64,000 bases of DNA from Microbacterium sp. XT11 (GTDB taxonomy: Bacteria; Actinomycetota; Actinomycetes; Actinomycetales; Microbacteriaceae). The notes below the pieces were generated by a model. It saw nothing but the letters and a program-made list of their open reading frames with translations. It did not search any database and was not told where the DNA came from. Both the position numbers and the translations under genes were made by a program. Location: positions 2,047,081 to 2,111,080 of the forward strand of contig NZ_CP013859.1 in assembly GCF_001513675.1 (NCBI RefSeq), given 5' to 3'. This document shows positions 23,922 through 32,382 of this stretch, piece after piece (position 1 is the first letter of the stretch; each line of letters starts with the position of its first letter).

Positions 23922-26900
23922 GCCGACCGGCATCGGCAGGACTCGACGCCGTGGGTTCGTCGATCGAGTCGAGCGCCCCTCGGCGAGAGCGGCACGGAGA
24001 ACGGCAGGGGCCGCTCGAGCTGACCGCCCTCGACGTGGCCGCGGCCCTCGGGCAGCCCGCTCCCACCCCGGCGCAGCAGCGCGTGATCGAAGCGCCGCCG
24101 GAACCCGCCCTCGTCGTCGCCGGCGCCGGAAGCGGGAAGACCGAGACGATGTCGGGGCGCGTGGTCTGGCTCGTGGCCAACGGACACGTGCGGCGCGACG
24201 AGATCCTCGGACTGACCTTCACGCGCAAGGCGGCAGGAGAGCTCGCCGAGCGGATCGGCGCGCGGCTGGCGGTGATCGACGAGTTCGGCAGACGGGGTCT
24301 CCTCCCGCATCTGCCGCAGATCATCGCCGACGGGGCGCTGCGGCGCATCGACGAGGCGGCGCCCGGACGACAGCGCGAGCTCGTGCGGGCGCATGTGCTC
24401 GACGAACTCGCGCATCGATGGGGAACCGGCTGGGATCCGGCGACGCCGCGCGCGGCCGAGGACCTCATGATCCGTCCGCGGGTGTCGACCTACAACGCGT
24501 TCGCCGACGGCATCGTGCGGGAGCATGCGGCGAGGATCGGCCGCGATTCCGATGTCGCGATGCTGAGCCAGGCCGCGTCGTGGATGCTCGCGCGCGAGGT
24601 GGTCCTGCGCAGCGACCTTCCCGCGCTCGAGGACATCGACTACGCGCTGGGCACCGTCATCGACGCGGTGCAGCGTCTGGCGGGGGAGGCCCTCGATCAT
24701 CGCGTCGACCTCGACAGGGCGATCCGCATCGCCCGGGATCATGCGCGGGCGTTCGAGCCGTACCGCGGCAACGCCGACGTGGACAAGGCCGTGACGAACC
24801 TGATGAGCCTGCCCACCCTGGTGCGGCTCGTCGAGGACTACATCGACGAGAAGAACCGTCGGGGCGTGCTCGACTTCGCCGATCAGGTCGCGGGGGCGTT
24901 CGACATCGTGGAGTCCGCTCCCGACGTGCGTGATGAGCTGCGGGAGCAGCATCGCGTGGTGCTGCTCGACGAGTACCAGGACACCTCGGTCATCCAGACG
25001 CGCTTCCTCGCCGCGCTCTTCCGCGATAGTGCCGTCATGGCCGTGGGCGATCCCCACCAGTCGATCTACGGATGGCGCGGCGCCAGCGCCGACAACCTCT
25101 ACGCGTTCTCGAGCTCCTTCGCCACCACGGCTACGGCTCGCACCTACAGCCTCATGACGAGCTGGCGCAACGACCGCACCATCCTCGACGTCGCCAACCG
25201 CGTGCTGCAGCCGCTGCAGCGGCCTGGGCTCGACGTGCCGCCGCTCGAGCCCAGACCGGGGGCCGGAAGCGGATCGGTCGATGTGCGCTTCCCGTTCACC
25301 GTCGACGATGAAGCCGACGCGGTCGCGGAGTGGTTCGCGCGTCGCAGGGCCGCCCACGATGCCGGGGCGAGCGGTCGTCCGCACACCGGTGCGATCCTCT
25401 TCCGGTCGAAGAAGCACATGCAGACCTTCGCTGCGGCGCTCGCGGCGCGCGGCATCCCGCACCGCATCCTCGGTCTCGGCGGCCTGCTCGCCACGCCGGA
25501 GGTGGTGGACGTGGTCTCGACGCTTCGGGTGGTGCACGACCCGACCGCCGGATCGGCGCTCATCCGGCTGCTCACCGGACCGCGTTTCCGCGTGGGCGTC
25601 GCCGACATGGCCGCCCTCTACGATCTGGGCCGCACACTCGCCGAGCGCGACACGTCGCTGGTTCCCCTGCCCGACGAGCTGCGTGCGCGTCTGCGCTCGT
25701 CACGCGGCGCGGACGAGGCGGTGTCTATCGTCGATGCCGTCGATGTGGTCCGTGCGGTGCGCGACGACTACCGCCTGCTCGAGGGCATCAGCGCCGAGGG
25801 TCGCGCGCGCATCAGGGCTGCGGGAGAGATGCTCGAGCGGCTGCGGCGAGCCTCGTCCCAGCCGATTCCCGAGCTCCTGCGGCTCATCGAACTCGAACTG
25901 CGTCTCGACATCGAATTGGCGGCGAACGAGACGAGGGGCCCCGCGCGCGTCGCCGCGACCCAGCTGCGGGCGTTCTCCGACGAGGTGCGCGCGTTCCTCA
26001 GCGCTGACGAGCGGGGGACCATCGGCAGCCTCCTCGCCTGGCTCGACAAGGCGGAGAGCACCGACGAGCTGATGCCGCGTCCCGAGCCTCCGGAGCCGGG
26101 GGTGGTGCAGCTGCTGACCATCCACGGATCCAAGGGACTCGAGTGGGACGCCGTCGCCGTCGTTCGGCTCGTCGCCGATGAACTGCCCAGCCGCGTGACG
26201 GACACCTCCGGGTGGTTCGGCTTCGGCGTCGTCCCCTTCGAGCTGCGCGGCGACCGCGACGCCCTGCCTCGATTCGAGTGGGATCCCGACGAGGCGATGG
26301 GCGACGAGACCGACCCGAAGAAGCGCCAGGCGCTCGCGCAGGCCTCGCTGTCCGGCGGCATCTCGAAGGCTCAACCGCGAGGCGGAGCCCTCAGACGCTT
26401 CAAAGACGCGTACCGCGACTACCAGCAGCAGGAGGAGCGTCGTCTGGCCTATGTCGCCGTCACCCGCGCGCGCACCGACCTGCTGCTCACGGGGTCGCAT
26501 TGGGCAGGCCAGAAGTCACCGAGGGTTCCCAGTCCCTATCTCGTGGAGGCGATGGAGGTCCTCGGGATCGACGCGGTCGCCCCTGTCGATCCCGACGACA
26601 ACCCGTACGACGCCCCCGGGGCGACGTTGACGTGGCCGCTCGACCCGCTCGGTGCGCGCCGCCGTGCGGTCGAAGAGGCCGCCTCTGCGGTGCGGGAGGC
26701 ATCGCGTCATCACCCTCAGGCCACTCCGGAGCTCGCGCGGCTGCTCGAGGAACGGGCGATGCGTCTCCGCGGCACGGACGCCGGACCGCCCACGCGCGTG
26801 CCGGCATCGCGGTTCAAGGACTACGTGACGGACTTCGAGGGCACCCTGTCGTCCATCGTCCGGCCCATGCCTGAGCGTCCCTACCGGCAGACGCGTCTCG

Positions 26901-27475
26901 GCACGCTGTTCCATGCCTGGGTCGAGCGTCGCAGCGAGCTCGTCGGTGTGGGCGCGCGCGTCGACGAGGCGCTGTGGGAGCTGGACGAAGACGACCCGTC
27001 GGCCGGGGGAGACGTCTCCGAGGCGGACGCCGACGACCTCGGCCGGTTGCAGGAGATCTTCGAGCGCAGCGAGTGGGGAGGCTTGAAACCGATCGCGGTC
27101 GAGATCGAGATCGACTTCGCGCTCGGCACGGGCGAGGCTGGTGATGCTGCCGCGGGCGCTGGCGGACGTGAGGCCGACGGCCACATCGTCATCTGCAAGC
27201 TCGACGCCGTGTACCGGCGAGAAGATCGCGGCGGACGCATCGAGATCGTCGACTGGAAGACGGGGAAGGCCCCGCGCACGCCACAAGAGCGCGAGGAGCG
27301 GATGCTCCAGCTCGCGCTGTATCGCCTCGCCTACCACCGTCGGTTCGGGGTGCCGCTCGAGGAGATCGACGTCGCGCTGTACTACGTGGCCGACGATCTC
27401 GTGATCCGCGGCGACCGGGTCTACTCCGAGGCCGAGCTCTTCCAGCGCTGGAGCGCCGCGCGCGCGGCCCGCTGA
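23918..27475 (+). CDS. adnB: AdnB-type helicase-nuclease subunit
   Basis: 1185 residues. This is the motor-competent partner: Walker A GAGSGKT at 69-75, LLDEYQDTSVIQ, GDPHQSIYGWRGA, HGSKGLEWDAVAV and YVAVTRARTDLLL are all intact. The C-terminal RecB-type nuclease has RLGTLFHAWVERR, VEIEIDFALG, EIVDWKTGK and QLALYRLAY. The first ~45 residues are a variable low-complexity leader. Its last 55 bp overlap the convergent phosphotransferase-like gene. In mycobacteria AdnB supplies the leading translocase activity. Confidence 0.92.
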   Translation: MSRPASAGLDAVGSSIESSAPRRERHGERQGPLELTALDVAAALGQPAPTPAQQRVIEAPPEPALVVAGAGSGKTETMSGRVVWLVANGHVRRDEILGLTFTRKAAGELAERIGARLAVIDEFGRRGLLPHLPQIIADGALRRIDEAAPGRQRELVRAHVLDELAHRWGTGWDPATPRAAEDLMIRPRVSTYNAFADGIVREHAARIGRDSDVAMLSQAASWMLAREVVLRSDLPALEDIDYALGTVIDAVQRLAGEALDHRVDLDRAIRIARDHARAFEPYRGNADVDKAVTNLMSLPTLVRLVEDYIDEKNRRGVLDFADQVAGAFDIVESAPDVRDELREQHRVVLLDEYQDTSVIQTRFLAALFRDSAVMAVGDPHQSIYGWRGASADNLYAFSSSFATTATARTYSLMTSWRNDRTILDVANRVLQPLQRPGLDVPPLEPRPGAGSGSVDVRFPFTVDDEADAVAEWFARRRAAHDAGASGRPHTGAILFRSKKHMQTFAAALAARGIPHRILGLGGLLATPEVVDVVSTLRVVHDPTAGSALIRLLTGPRFRVGVADMAALYDLGRTLAERDTSLVPLPDELRARLRSSRGADEAVSIVDAVDVVRAVRDDYRLLEGISAEGRARIRAAGEMLERLRRASSQPIPELLRLIELELRLDIELAANETRGPARVAATQLRAFSDEVRAFLSADERGTIGSLLAWLDKAESTDELMPRPEPPEPGVVQLLTIHGSKGLEWDAVAVVRLVADELPSRVTDTSGWFGFGVVPFELRGDRDALPRFEWDPDEAMGDETDPKKRQALAQASLSGGISKAQPRGGALRRFKDAYRDYQQQEERRLAYVAVTRARTDLLLTGSHWAGQKSPRVPSPYLVEAMEVLGIDAVAPVDPDDNPYDAPGATLTWPLDPLGARRRAVEEAASAVREASRHHPQATPELARLLEERAMRLRGTDAGPPTRVPASRFKDYVTDFEGTLSSIVRPMPERPYRQTRLGTLFHAWVERRSELVGVGARVDEALWELDEDDPSAGGDVSEADADDLGRLQEIFERSEWGGLKPIAVEIEIDFALGTGEAGDAAAGAGGREADGHIVICKLDAVYRREDRGGRIEIVDWKTGKAPRTPQEREERMLQLALYRLAYHRRFGVPLEEIDVALYYVADDLVIRGDRVYSEAELFQRWSAARAAR

Positions 27476-28812
27476 GCCTCGTCCTCCGGCGCGGCGTCGT
27501 CCCCGGTCGTACCGGCGAGCGCGTCGCCGATCGGGCCGGCGAGCGCGGCGTCGGCGCGATCGTGCGTGGCCGATGACGCAGTCCTGAGGTCGGAGAGGTC
27601 CTCGGTCTCCCGGCTCCCGATCTCGATCCTGCGTGCGGCGTCGCCGGCGGAACCGTCGTCGTCGGCGCGGCCCCTCGCGTCAGTTGCGGGAGTGCCCGTG
27701 CCGTCCCGCCACGGCCCTGCGTCGTCGCGCCGGTCCGGTTCGGCGCTCTCCTCGCGCCAGAGGTCGTCCGGGTTGTACGCGTCCGTCTGCATCGACGTGT
27801 CGATGCCGGACACGGGGCCGGCAGGGACGCGGTCCAGGGCGTCCAGCGCCGAGTCGACTCCGGGCCGAGGGGAGCCTGCGACCGTCAGCTCATCCGATTG
27901 CAGGCCGTCTGCGAGGGCCTGCAGGAGCGCGGCGGCGTCCTCCACGATGTCGTGGCGGCGCAGCGAGTCGCCGTGCACGAGCCACTGCGCGAACTCCAGC
28001 TCAGCCCGCAGCCGCGCACGCACCTCGAGCGCGGCATCCGGCGTGCGGTCGATCGTCCGCGCATAAGCGCTGTGGACGTCGTCGGCCGCGTCAGGCGCCG
28101 CTGAGAGCCAGGCGAGATCCACGGCGGGATCGCCGACCGACAGGCCGTGCCAGCCCAGCAGCCCCGTCACCCGCGGGCCGTGCTCGGGGTCGTCGTCGAA
28201 GACGAACGAGGTGGCCTGCACGCCGCCCAGCACGACGCAGGACTCGAACCGCCACAGCTCGTCATCGGCCACGGCTCCGCGCCATCGCACCGTGAGGCGG
28301 GCGGGGACGTGTCCGGTCGCGGCCGCCGCGTCGACGAGCCGCGAAACCTCGTGCCGGCTCTCCTCTGCGGTGCGCGTCGCGAGGCCGGCTCCGCGGACCA
28401 CCGACGGCGGGAGCATGTGGACGGCCGCGATGGCGGCCCCCATCGATTCCGCCGCACCGCGCCCCGCCGGGACATGAGCGGCCTCGATCTGGAACCCCGG
28501 GAGCAACTCGGTCACCAGGGCCCTGGACTCGCCCAGACGCGTCTCGCCGATGTACTCGGGGGCGCGGAACGGCAGCATCGCCCGTGTCCCGGCGGTCAAG
28601 GCGCGCAGGGAAAGGGCCTCCGCCGCGAGCTCCGTGGCGGCCTCGTCATCATCGGCGACACGGATGGCCACCTCCCTGCCGTCCGCCAGCGTCGCCACGG
28701 CGGAATCGAAGCGACCGTCGCCTCCCGCCGTCAGCGCCCGGGCTCCCGTCACCTCCGCTCCGGGCAGTGCGGCGGTCACTGCCGCGGCTAGAGTGAAAGG
28801 AGAGCGTCCCAT
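27421..28812 (-). CDS. aminoglycoside/macrolide phosphotransferase-like protein, probable pseudokinase
   Basis: 463 residues: an APH-like kinase fold (about 1-330) and an acidic, probably disordered tail (about 340-463). The fold is shown by the N-lobe EVAIRVADD and the C-lobe GDPAVDLAWL. Catalytic residues look lost: VAIK is VAIR (R51), the HGD catalytic loop is LGG (195-197), and the metal Asp before W is Gly (LGW, 219-221). It lies between adnB and nudC. The ATG is 6 nt after TACCCT. A structural or regulatory role is inference; antibiotic phosphorylation is unlikely. Confidence 0.75.
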   Translation of the reverse strand: MGRSPFTLAAAVTAALPGAEVTGARALTAGGDGRFDSAVATLADGREVAIRVADDDEAATELAAEALSLRALTAGTRAMLPFRAPEYIGETRLGESRALVTELLPGFQIEAAHVPAGRGAAESMGAAIAAVHMLPPSVVRGAGLATRTAEESRHEVSRLVDAAAATGHVPARLTVRWRGAVADDELWRFESCVVLGGVQATSFVFDDDPEHGPRVTGLLGWHGLSVGDPAVDLAWLSAAPDAADDVHSAYARTIDRTPDAALEVRARLRAELEFAQWLVHGDSLRRHDIVEDAAALLQALADGLQSDELTVAGSPRPGVDSALDALDRVPAGPVSGIDTSMQTDAYNPDDLWREESAEPDRRDDAGPWRDGTGTPATDARGRADDDGSAGDAARRIEIGSRETEDLSDLRTASSATHDRADAALAGPIGDALAGTTGDDAAPEDEAQRAARAALQRWKSSASE

Positions 28813-28818
28813 ACCCCC

Positions 28819-28824
28819 AGGGTA
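28819..28824 (-). promoter_or_regulatory. -10 box of the phosphotransferase-like gene
   Basis: TACCCT on the minus strand, then GGGGGT and the ATG. Confidence 0.6.
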
Positions 28825-28876
28825 GGTGGGCTCGGGGGCGGTCCCGCCTCCGCCACGCCCGTGAGAGAGGGAGTCG

Positions 28877-29821
28877 ATGACCATTCCACGCACGTCTCTC
28901 GACCGCGCCGCCGACCTGCGCGATGTCCCCGGCATCCTGGCCAGGCTGAGGGCGGACCATGCGACCTCGGTCGTCGCGGTGCGCGAAGGACGCGTGCGCA
29001 TCGTGCCCGCAGCCGATGGAGACACGCTGCTCCGGGTTCCCGCTGCCGACATCGCCGACGACGCGGCCTGGGGTCTGCTCGGCCGGGCTGACGACGGCAC
29101 CGCCCTTCTCGTGGCCTCGCTCGCCCCCGAGACGGGACCCGTGGACAGCGCACCCGACGAGACGTGGCTCGGATTGCGCGACCTGGGCGGGCGTCTGCCC
29201 GCCCAGGAGAGCGACGTGCTCGTCTCGGCGCTCGCGCTCGGCGGGTGGCTGCGCGACGCCTCGTTCTGCCCGATGTGCGGAAGCGACACCGAACTGCAGC
29301 AGGCCGGGTGGTCACGCCGGTGCGGCACGTGCGGTCGCGACCTCTTCCCGCGCACCGATCCTGCGGTGATCGTCGCCGTGGAGAGCGCGGACGGAGAGCG
29401 CATCCTCCTCGGCGCGAACGCGAACTGGGGAGGGCGGATGTACTCGTGCTTCGCCGGGTTCGTCGAGGCCGGTGAGTCGCTCGAGTCGACGGTGCACCGG
29501 GAGCTCGCCGAGGAAGCGGGTGTGGCCCTCGCCGACCTGCGCTACGTGTCGTCGCAGCCGTGGCCCTTCCCGCGGTCGCTGATGATCGGATTCCGTGCGG
29601 TCGCCGTCGACGAGGGTGCGGCCCGCCCTGACGGCGAGGAGATCATCGACGTGCGATGGTTCACCCGGGCTGAGATCGCGAGCGCCCTCGCCGGGGAGGG
29701 GCCGGTCGGGCTCCCCGGTCCGGCCTCGATCGCCCGCGCGCTGATCGTGGACTGGTACGAAAGCGACTCGCGCCGCGCGTCGACCGCACAGGGCTCGGGC
29801 GAACGGAGCGCGTCGGAGTGA
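28877..29821 (+). CDS. nudC: NADH pyrophosphatase / NAD-cap hydrolase
   Basis: 314 residues. Hydrolyses NAD(H) to NMN(H) and AMP, and in characterised family members removes NAD caps from RNA. A four-cysteine zinc site is visible (C131, C134, C149, C152), then the Nudix box around 194-216 (GFVEAGES...RELAEEAG) and the NudC-specific SQPWPFPRS at 226-234. The ATG has a GAGAGGGAG ribosome-binding site. It overlaps uvrD2 by 4 nt (GTGA), as nudC and uvrD2 are neighbours in M. tuberculosis (Rv3199c, Rv3198c). Confidence 0.95.
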   Translation: MTIPRTSLDRAADLRDVPGILARLRADHATSVVAVREGRVRIVPAADGDTLLRVPAADIADDAAWGLLGRADDGTALLVASLAPETGPVDSAPDETWLGLRDLGGRLPAQESDVLVSALALGGWLRDASFCPMCGSDTELQQAGWSRRCGTCGRDLFPRTDPAVIVAVESADGERILLGANANWGGRMYSCFAGFVEAGESLESTVHRELAEEAGVALADLRYVSSQPWPFPRSLMIGFRAVAVDEGAARPDGEEIIDVRWFTRAEIASALAGEGPVGLPGPASIARALIVDWYESDSRRASTAQGSGERSASE

Positions 29822-31539
29822 GCGCGCTGGACGCTCTCGACGAACGACAGCGGGAGGCGGCATCCGTGCTGCGCGGACCCGTGGCCGTGCTCGCCGGAGC
29901 CGGAACGGGAAAGACGCGTGTCATCACGCACCGCATCGCGCACGGGGTCGACACGGGCGCTTACTCTCCCTCCCGCGTCATGGCCGTGACCTTCACCGCG
30001 AAGGCCGCAGGCGAACTGCGCGGACGCCTCCGCGCCCTCGGTGTCGAGGGAGTGGCCGCCCGGACCTTCCACGCCGCGGCGCTCGCGCAGCTCAACTTCT
30101 TCTGGCCGACGCTGGCCGGCGCGCCGGCTCCGTCGATCGTCGACAACAAGGTCAAGCTGCTCGGACAGGCGGCGGATGCTCTGCGCCTGCGCCCGAGCAC
30201 TGCGACGCTGCGCGACATCGCGTCGGAGATCGAGTGGCGCAAGGTGTCGATGCTGTCGATCGACCAGCACGCGGCGACCGGCCGCACGGTCACCGGCATC
30301 GACGCGCAACAGCTGGCAGACCTGCAGCGCGGCTATGAAGCGCTCAAGGACGAGCGCCACCAGCTCGACTTCGAGGACGTCCTGCTCGCGTGCGCGGGAA
30401 TGCTCGAGACCGAGCCCCGCGTCGCCGCAGCCGTCCACGAGCAGTACCGGCACTTCACGGTCGACGAGTTCCAGGACGTGTCGCCGCTGCAGAACCGATT
30501 GCTGGAGCTGTGGCTCGGCGATCGTCGGGACATCTGCGTCGTCGGCGACGCCAGCCAGACGATCTACTCGTTCGCCGGAGCCGACCAGCGCTTCCTGCTC
30601 GAGTTCGAACGACGATACCCCGATGCGACCGTCGTGCGCCTGGAGACGAACTACCGCTCCCAGGCGCCGATCCTCGCGGCCGCGAACGCCCTGATGCGGG
30701 GGCGCCCAGGTGCCCTCGAGCTGGTGCCGGCGCGCGACACCTTCTCGGCGGATCCGCCCACGCTCACCGCCTACGACACCGAGAGCGACGAGGCGGCGGG
30801 GATCGCCGCGGCCGTCTCCGCGCGCATCGAAGCGGGCACCTCGCCGTCCGACATCGCCGTGCTGTATCGCGCCCACGCGCAATCGGCGGTGCTGCAGCAG
30901 GCGCTCGCCGCGGAGGGCATCGCGACCACCGTTCTCGGAGGGACGCGGTTCTTCAGCATGCCGGAGGTGCGGCAGGCGATCCTCGCGCTGCGTGCCGCAG
31001 CTGTCGCGCCCACCGAGCACGGCTTCCTCCCCGCGGTCGAACGCGTCCTTCGCGAGCTCGGGCTGACTGAAGAGCCCCCGGCGGCAGGGGGAGCGCAGCG
31101 CGACGGATGGGAGGCTCGGCGGGGGGGCCTGCGGCTCGCCGAGGACGCAGGACCGGGGGAGACGCTGCGATCGTTCAGCGACACGCTCATGGCCCGCGCC
31201 AAGGACCAGCACGAGCCGGAGATGCGCACGGTGACGCTGTCGACCCTGCACGCCGCGAAGGGGCTGGAGTGGCCTCACGTGTACCTGGCGGGATGGGCGG
31301 AGGGCTCCCTGCCCATCTCGTACGCCTCGGGGTTCGAAGCGATCGACGAAGAACGCCGGCTCGCGTACGTCGGTCTCACGCGGGCCGCGCGTACCCTCGC
31401 CGTGTCGTGGTCGCGCTCCGCTGGACGAGGGGAACGGGCGCCGTCGCGCTTCCTCGCAGAGATCGGAACGAGTGGTCGCGGCACCGGCATTCTTCGTGAA
31501 AGCTCACCGAGCCCCATGCGTGCCTCCCGCTCCCGCTGA
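29818..31539 (+). CDS. uvrD2: UvrD2-type ATP-dependent DNA helicase, short form
   Basis: 573 residues of a superfamily 1A 3'-5' helicase. GAGTGKT at 27-33, TFTAKAAGELRGRL, TVDEFQDVSPLQN, GDASQTIYSFAGAD, ETNYRSQAPI, TLHAAKGLEWPHV and YVGLTRAARTLAVSW are complete. The protein ends about 45 residues after motif VI. Mycobacterial UvrD2 (about 700 residues) carries a C-terminal HRDC domain and a tetracysteine module, neither of which is present here. The 3' end overlaps the convergent gene by 164 bp. Start GTG. Confidence 0.88.
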   Translation: MSALDALDERQREAASVLRGPVAVLAGAGTGKTRVITHRIAHGVDTGAYSPSRVMAVTFTAKAAGELRGRLRALGVEGVAARTFHAAALAQLNFFWPTLAGAPAPSIVDNKVKLLGQAADALRLRPSTATLRDIASEIEWRKVSMLSIDQHAATGRTVTGIDAQQLADLQRGYEALKDERHQLDFEDVLLACAGMLETEPRVAAAVHEQYRHFTVDEFQDVSPLQNRLLELWLGDRRDICVVGDASQTIYSFAGADQRFLLEFERRYPDATVVRLETNYRSQAPILAAANALMRGRPGALELVPARDTFSADPPTLTAYDTESDEAAGIAAAVSARIEAGTSPSDIAVLYRAHAQSAVLQQALAAEGIATTVLGGTRFFSMPEVRQAILALRAAAVAPTEHGFLPAVERVLRELGLTEEPPAAGGAQRDGWEARRGGLRLAEDAGPGETLRSFSDTLMARAKDQHEPEMRTVTLSTLHAAKGLEWPHVYLAGWAEGSLPISYASGFEAIDEERRLAYVGLTRAARTLAVSWSRSAGRGERAPSRFLAEIGTSGRGTGILRESSPSPMRASRSR

Positions 31540-32242
31540 GCTCGGCGTACGACCCACCGGGCGGGTCCGCGCGCAGGAGTGCGGCGACGACGGTCGCCGC
31601 GCCGGCGATGCGAGCGGCGCTCACCGGCCCGGGATGGCGCCCGATGAGCTGCGCGTGCATTCGCGGCCAGGCGGGGTCGCGGTCGCGTTCATGCGCGTCA
31701 CGGCACGACAGACACGGTGTGGCGCCCGGAACGACCAGAGGACCGACGGTGATGCGCCCGCTTTCGATCGCCACGGGGAGGTGAGGGCGGTCGTCGCGAA
31801 GATCCGCGGCGAACTGCAGCGCCGCGGCCGCGCCTTCGACGAGCACGACCCCGCAGGCATCGGGGTCGTCGCGCTGCGCTGCCGGCACGCCCTCGTCGCC
31901 GAGGGCCTCGCGCATGCGGTACTCGCTGCGCCCGTCGACGAGGTTCAGGCCCTCGACCCACGCGGGTGTCGCCCGCTCGACGTCGTCGATGAGAAGGGGA
32001 CGCAGCCGATCGAGCAGCTGCCGCGCTTCACGACGCGGCGCGCCGACGCCGTGTGCGATCACGTCGAACGCGTGCAACCGGAAGCCGGCGGCCATGCGCG
32101 AGAGCAGCGGCTCGATCCACGGTGCGTCGACCGTGAGCCTGATGCTGCCCGTGAGACCGAACTGCAGGGTGTCCCCATCGCGCCACAGGGGCGGCACGGC
32201 TGGGTCCAGTCGGGTCACGGTCGTCGGGCTGAGCGGTGGCAT
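31376..32242 (-). CDS. cyclodehydratase/TOMM leader-binding-like zinc protein (Rv3196-type)
   Basis: 288 residues. It resembles the E1-like (ThiF-related) N-terminal partner of azole-forming cyclodehydratases: an N-terminal winged-helix-like part, a middle domain ending IESGRITVGPLVVPG, and a zinc tetracysteine CLSC (177-180) plus CRC (252-254) with the diagnostic RDAHERDRDPAWP. No precursor peptide, YcaO or dehydrogenase gene is nearby. Rv3196 sits at the same place in M. tuberculosis. The last ~35 residues are a basic extension overlapping uvrD2 antisense. Function unknown. Confidence 0.65.
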   Translation of the reverse strand: MPPLSPTTVTRLDPAVPPLWRDGDTLQFGLTGSIRLTVDAPWIEPLLSRMAAGFRLHAFDVIAHGVGAPRREARQLLDRLRPLLIDDVERATPAWVEGLNLVDGRSEYRMREALGDEGVPAAQRDDPDACGVVLVEGAAAALQFAADLRDDRPHLPVAIESGRITVGPLVVPGATPCLSCRDAHERDRDPAWPRMHAQLIGRHPGPVSAARIAGAATVVAALLRADPPGGSYAELSGSGRHAWGSVSFHEECRCRDHSFRSLRGSATAPVPLVQRSATTTRRGYARPA

Positions 32243-32246
32243 GCCC

Positions 32247-32378
32247 CGATTCTCGGGAATCGCCGACCGCGATGGGCGCGGTTCCGCGCATCCGTGGACA
32301 ACTCGTCACGGACGCCGTCCTGTGCAGGGCGGTTGCGACGCTTGATTCCCGGGGAGCCGGACGCTCGATTCCTGGGGA
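32247..32378. promoter_or_regulatory. GATTC palindrome and repeats in the 32.3-kb intergenic region
   Basis: CGATTC-TCGG-GAATCG at 32247-32262 is a palindrome that contains the GAGAAT -10 (32249-32254, minus strand, 6 nt from the ATG at 32242). GATTCCCGGGGA at 32344-32355 and GATTCCTGGGGA at 32367-32378 repeat its left half 23 bp apart. An autoregulatory or shared operator is possible. Confidence 0.35.
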
Positions 32379-32382
32379 GAGG

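Noticed and set aside
27421..28812. Antibiotic-resistance phosphotransferase
   Set aside because: The fold matches, but the catalytic loop and metal ligand are missing, so the resistance label would be misleading.
31376..32242. RiPP (thiazole/oxazole peptide) gene cluster
   Set aside because: Only the cyclodehydratase-like partner is present, and its conserved housekeeping position argues against a natural-product cluster.
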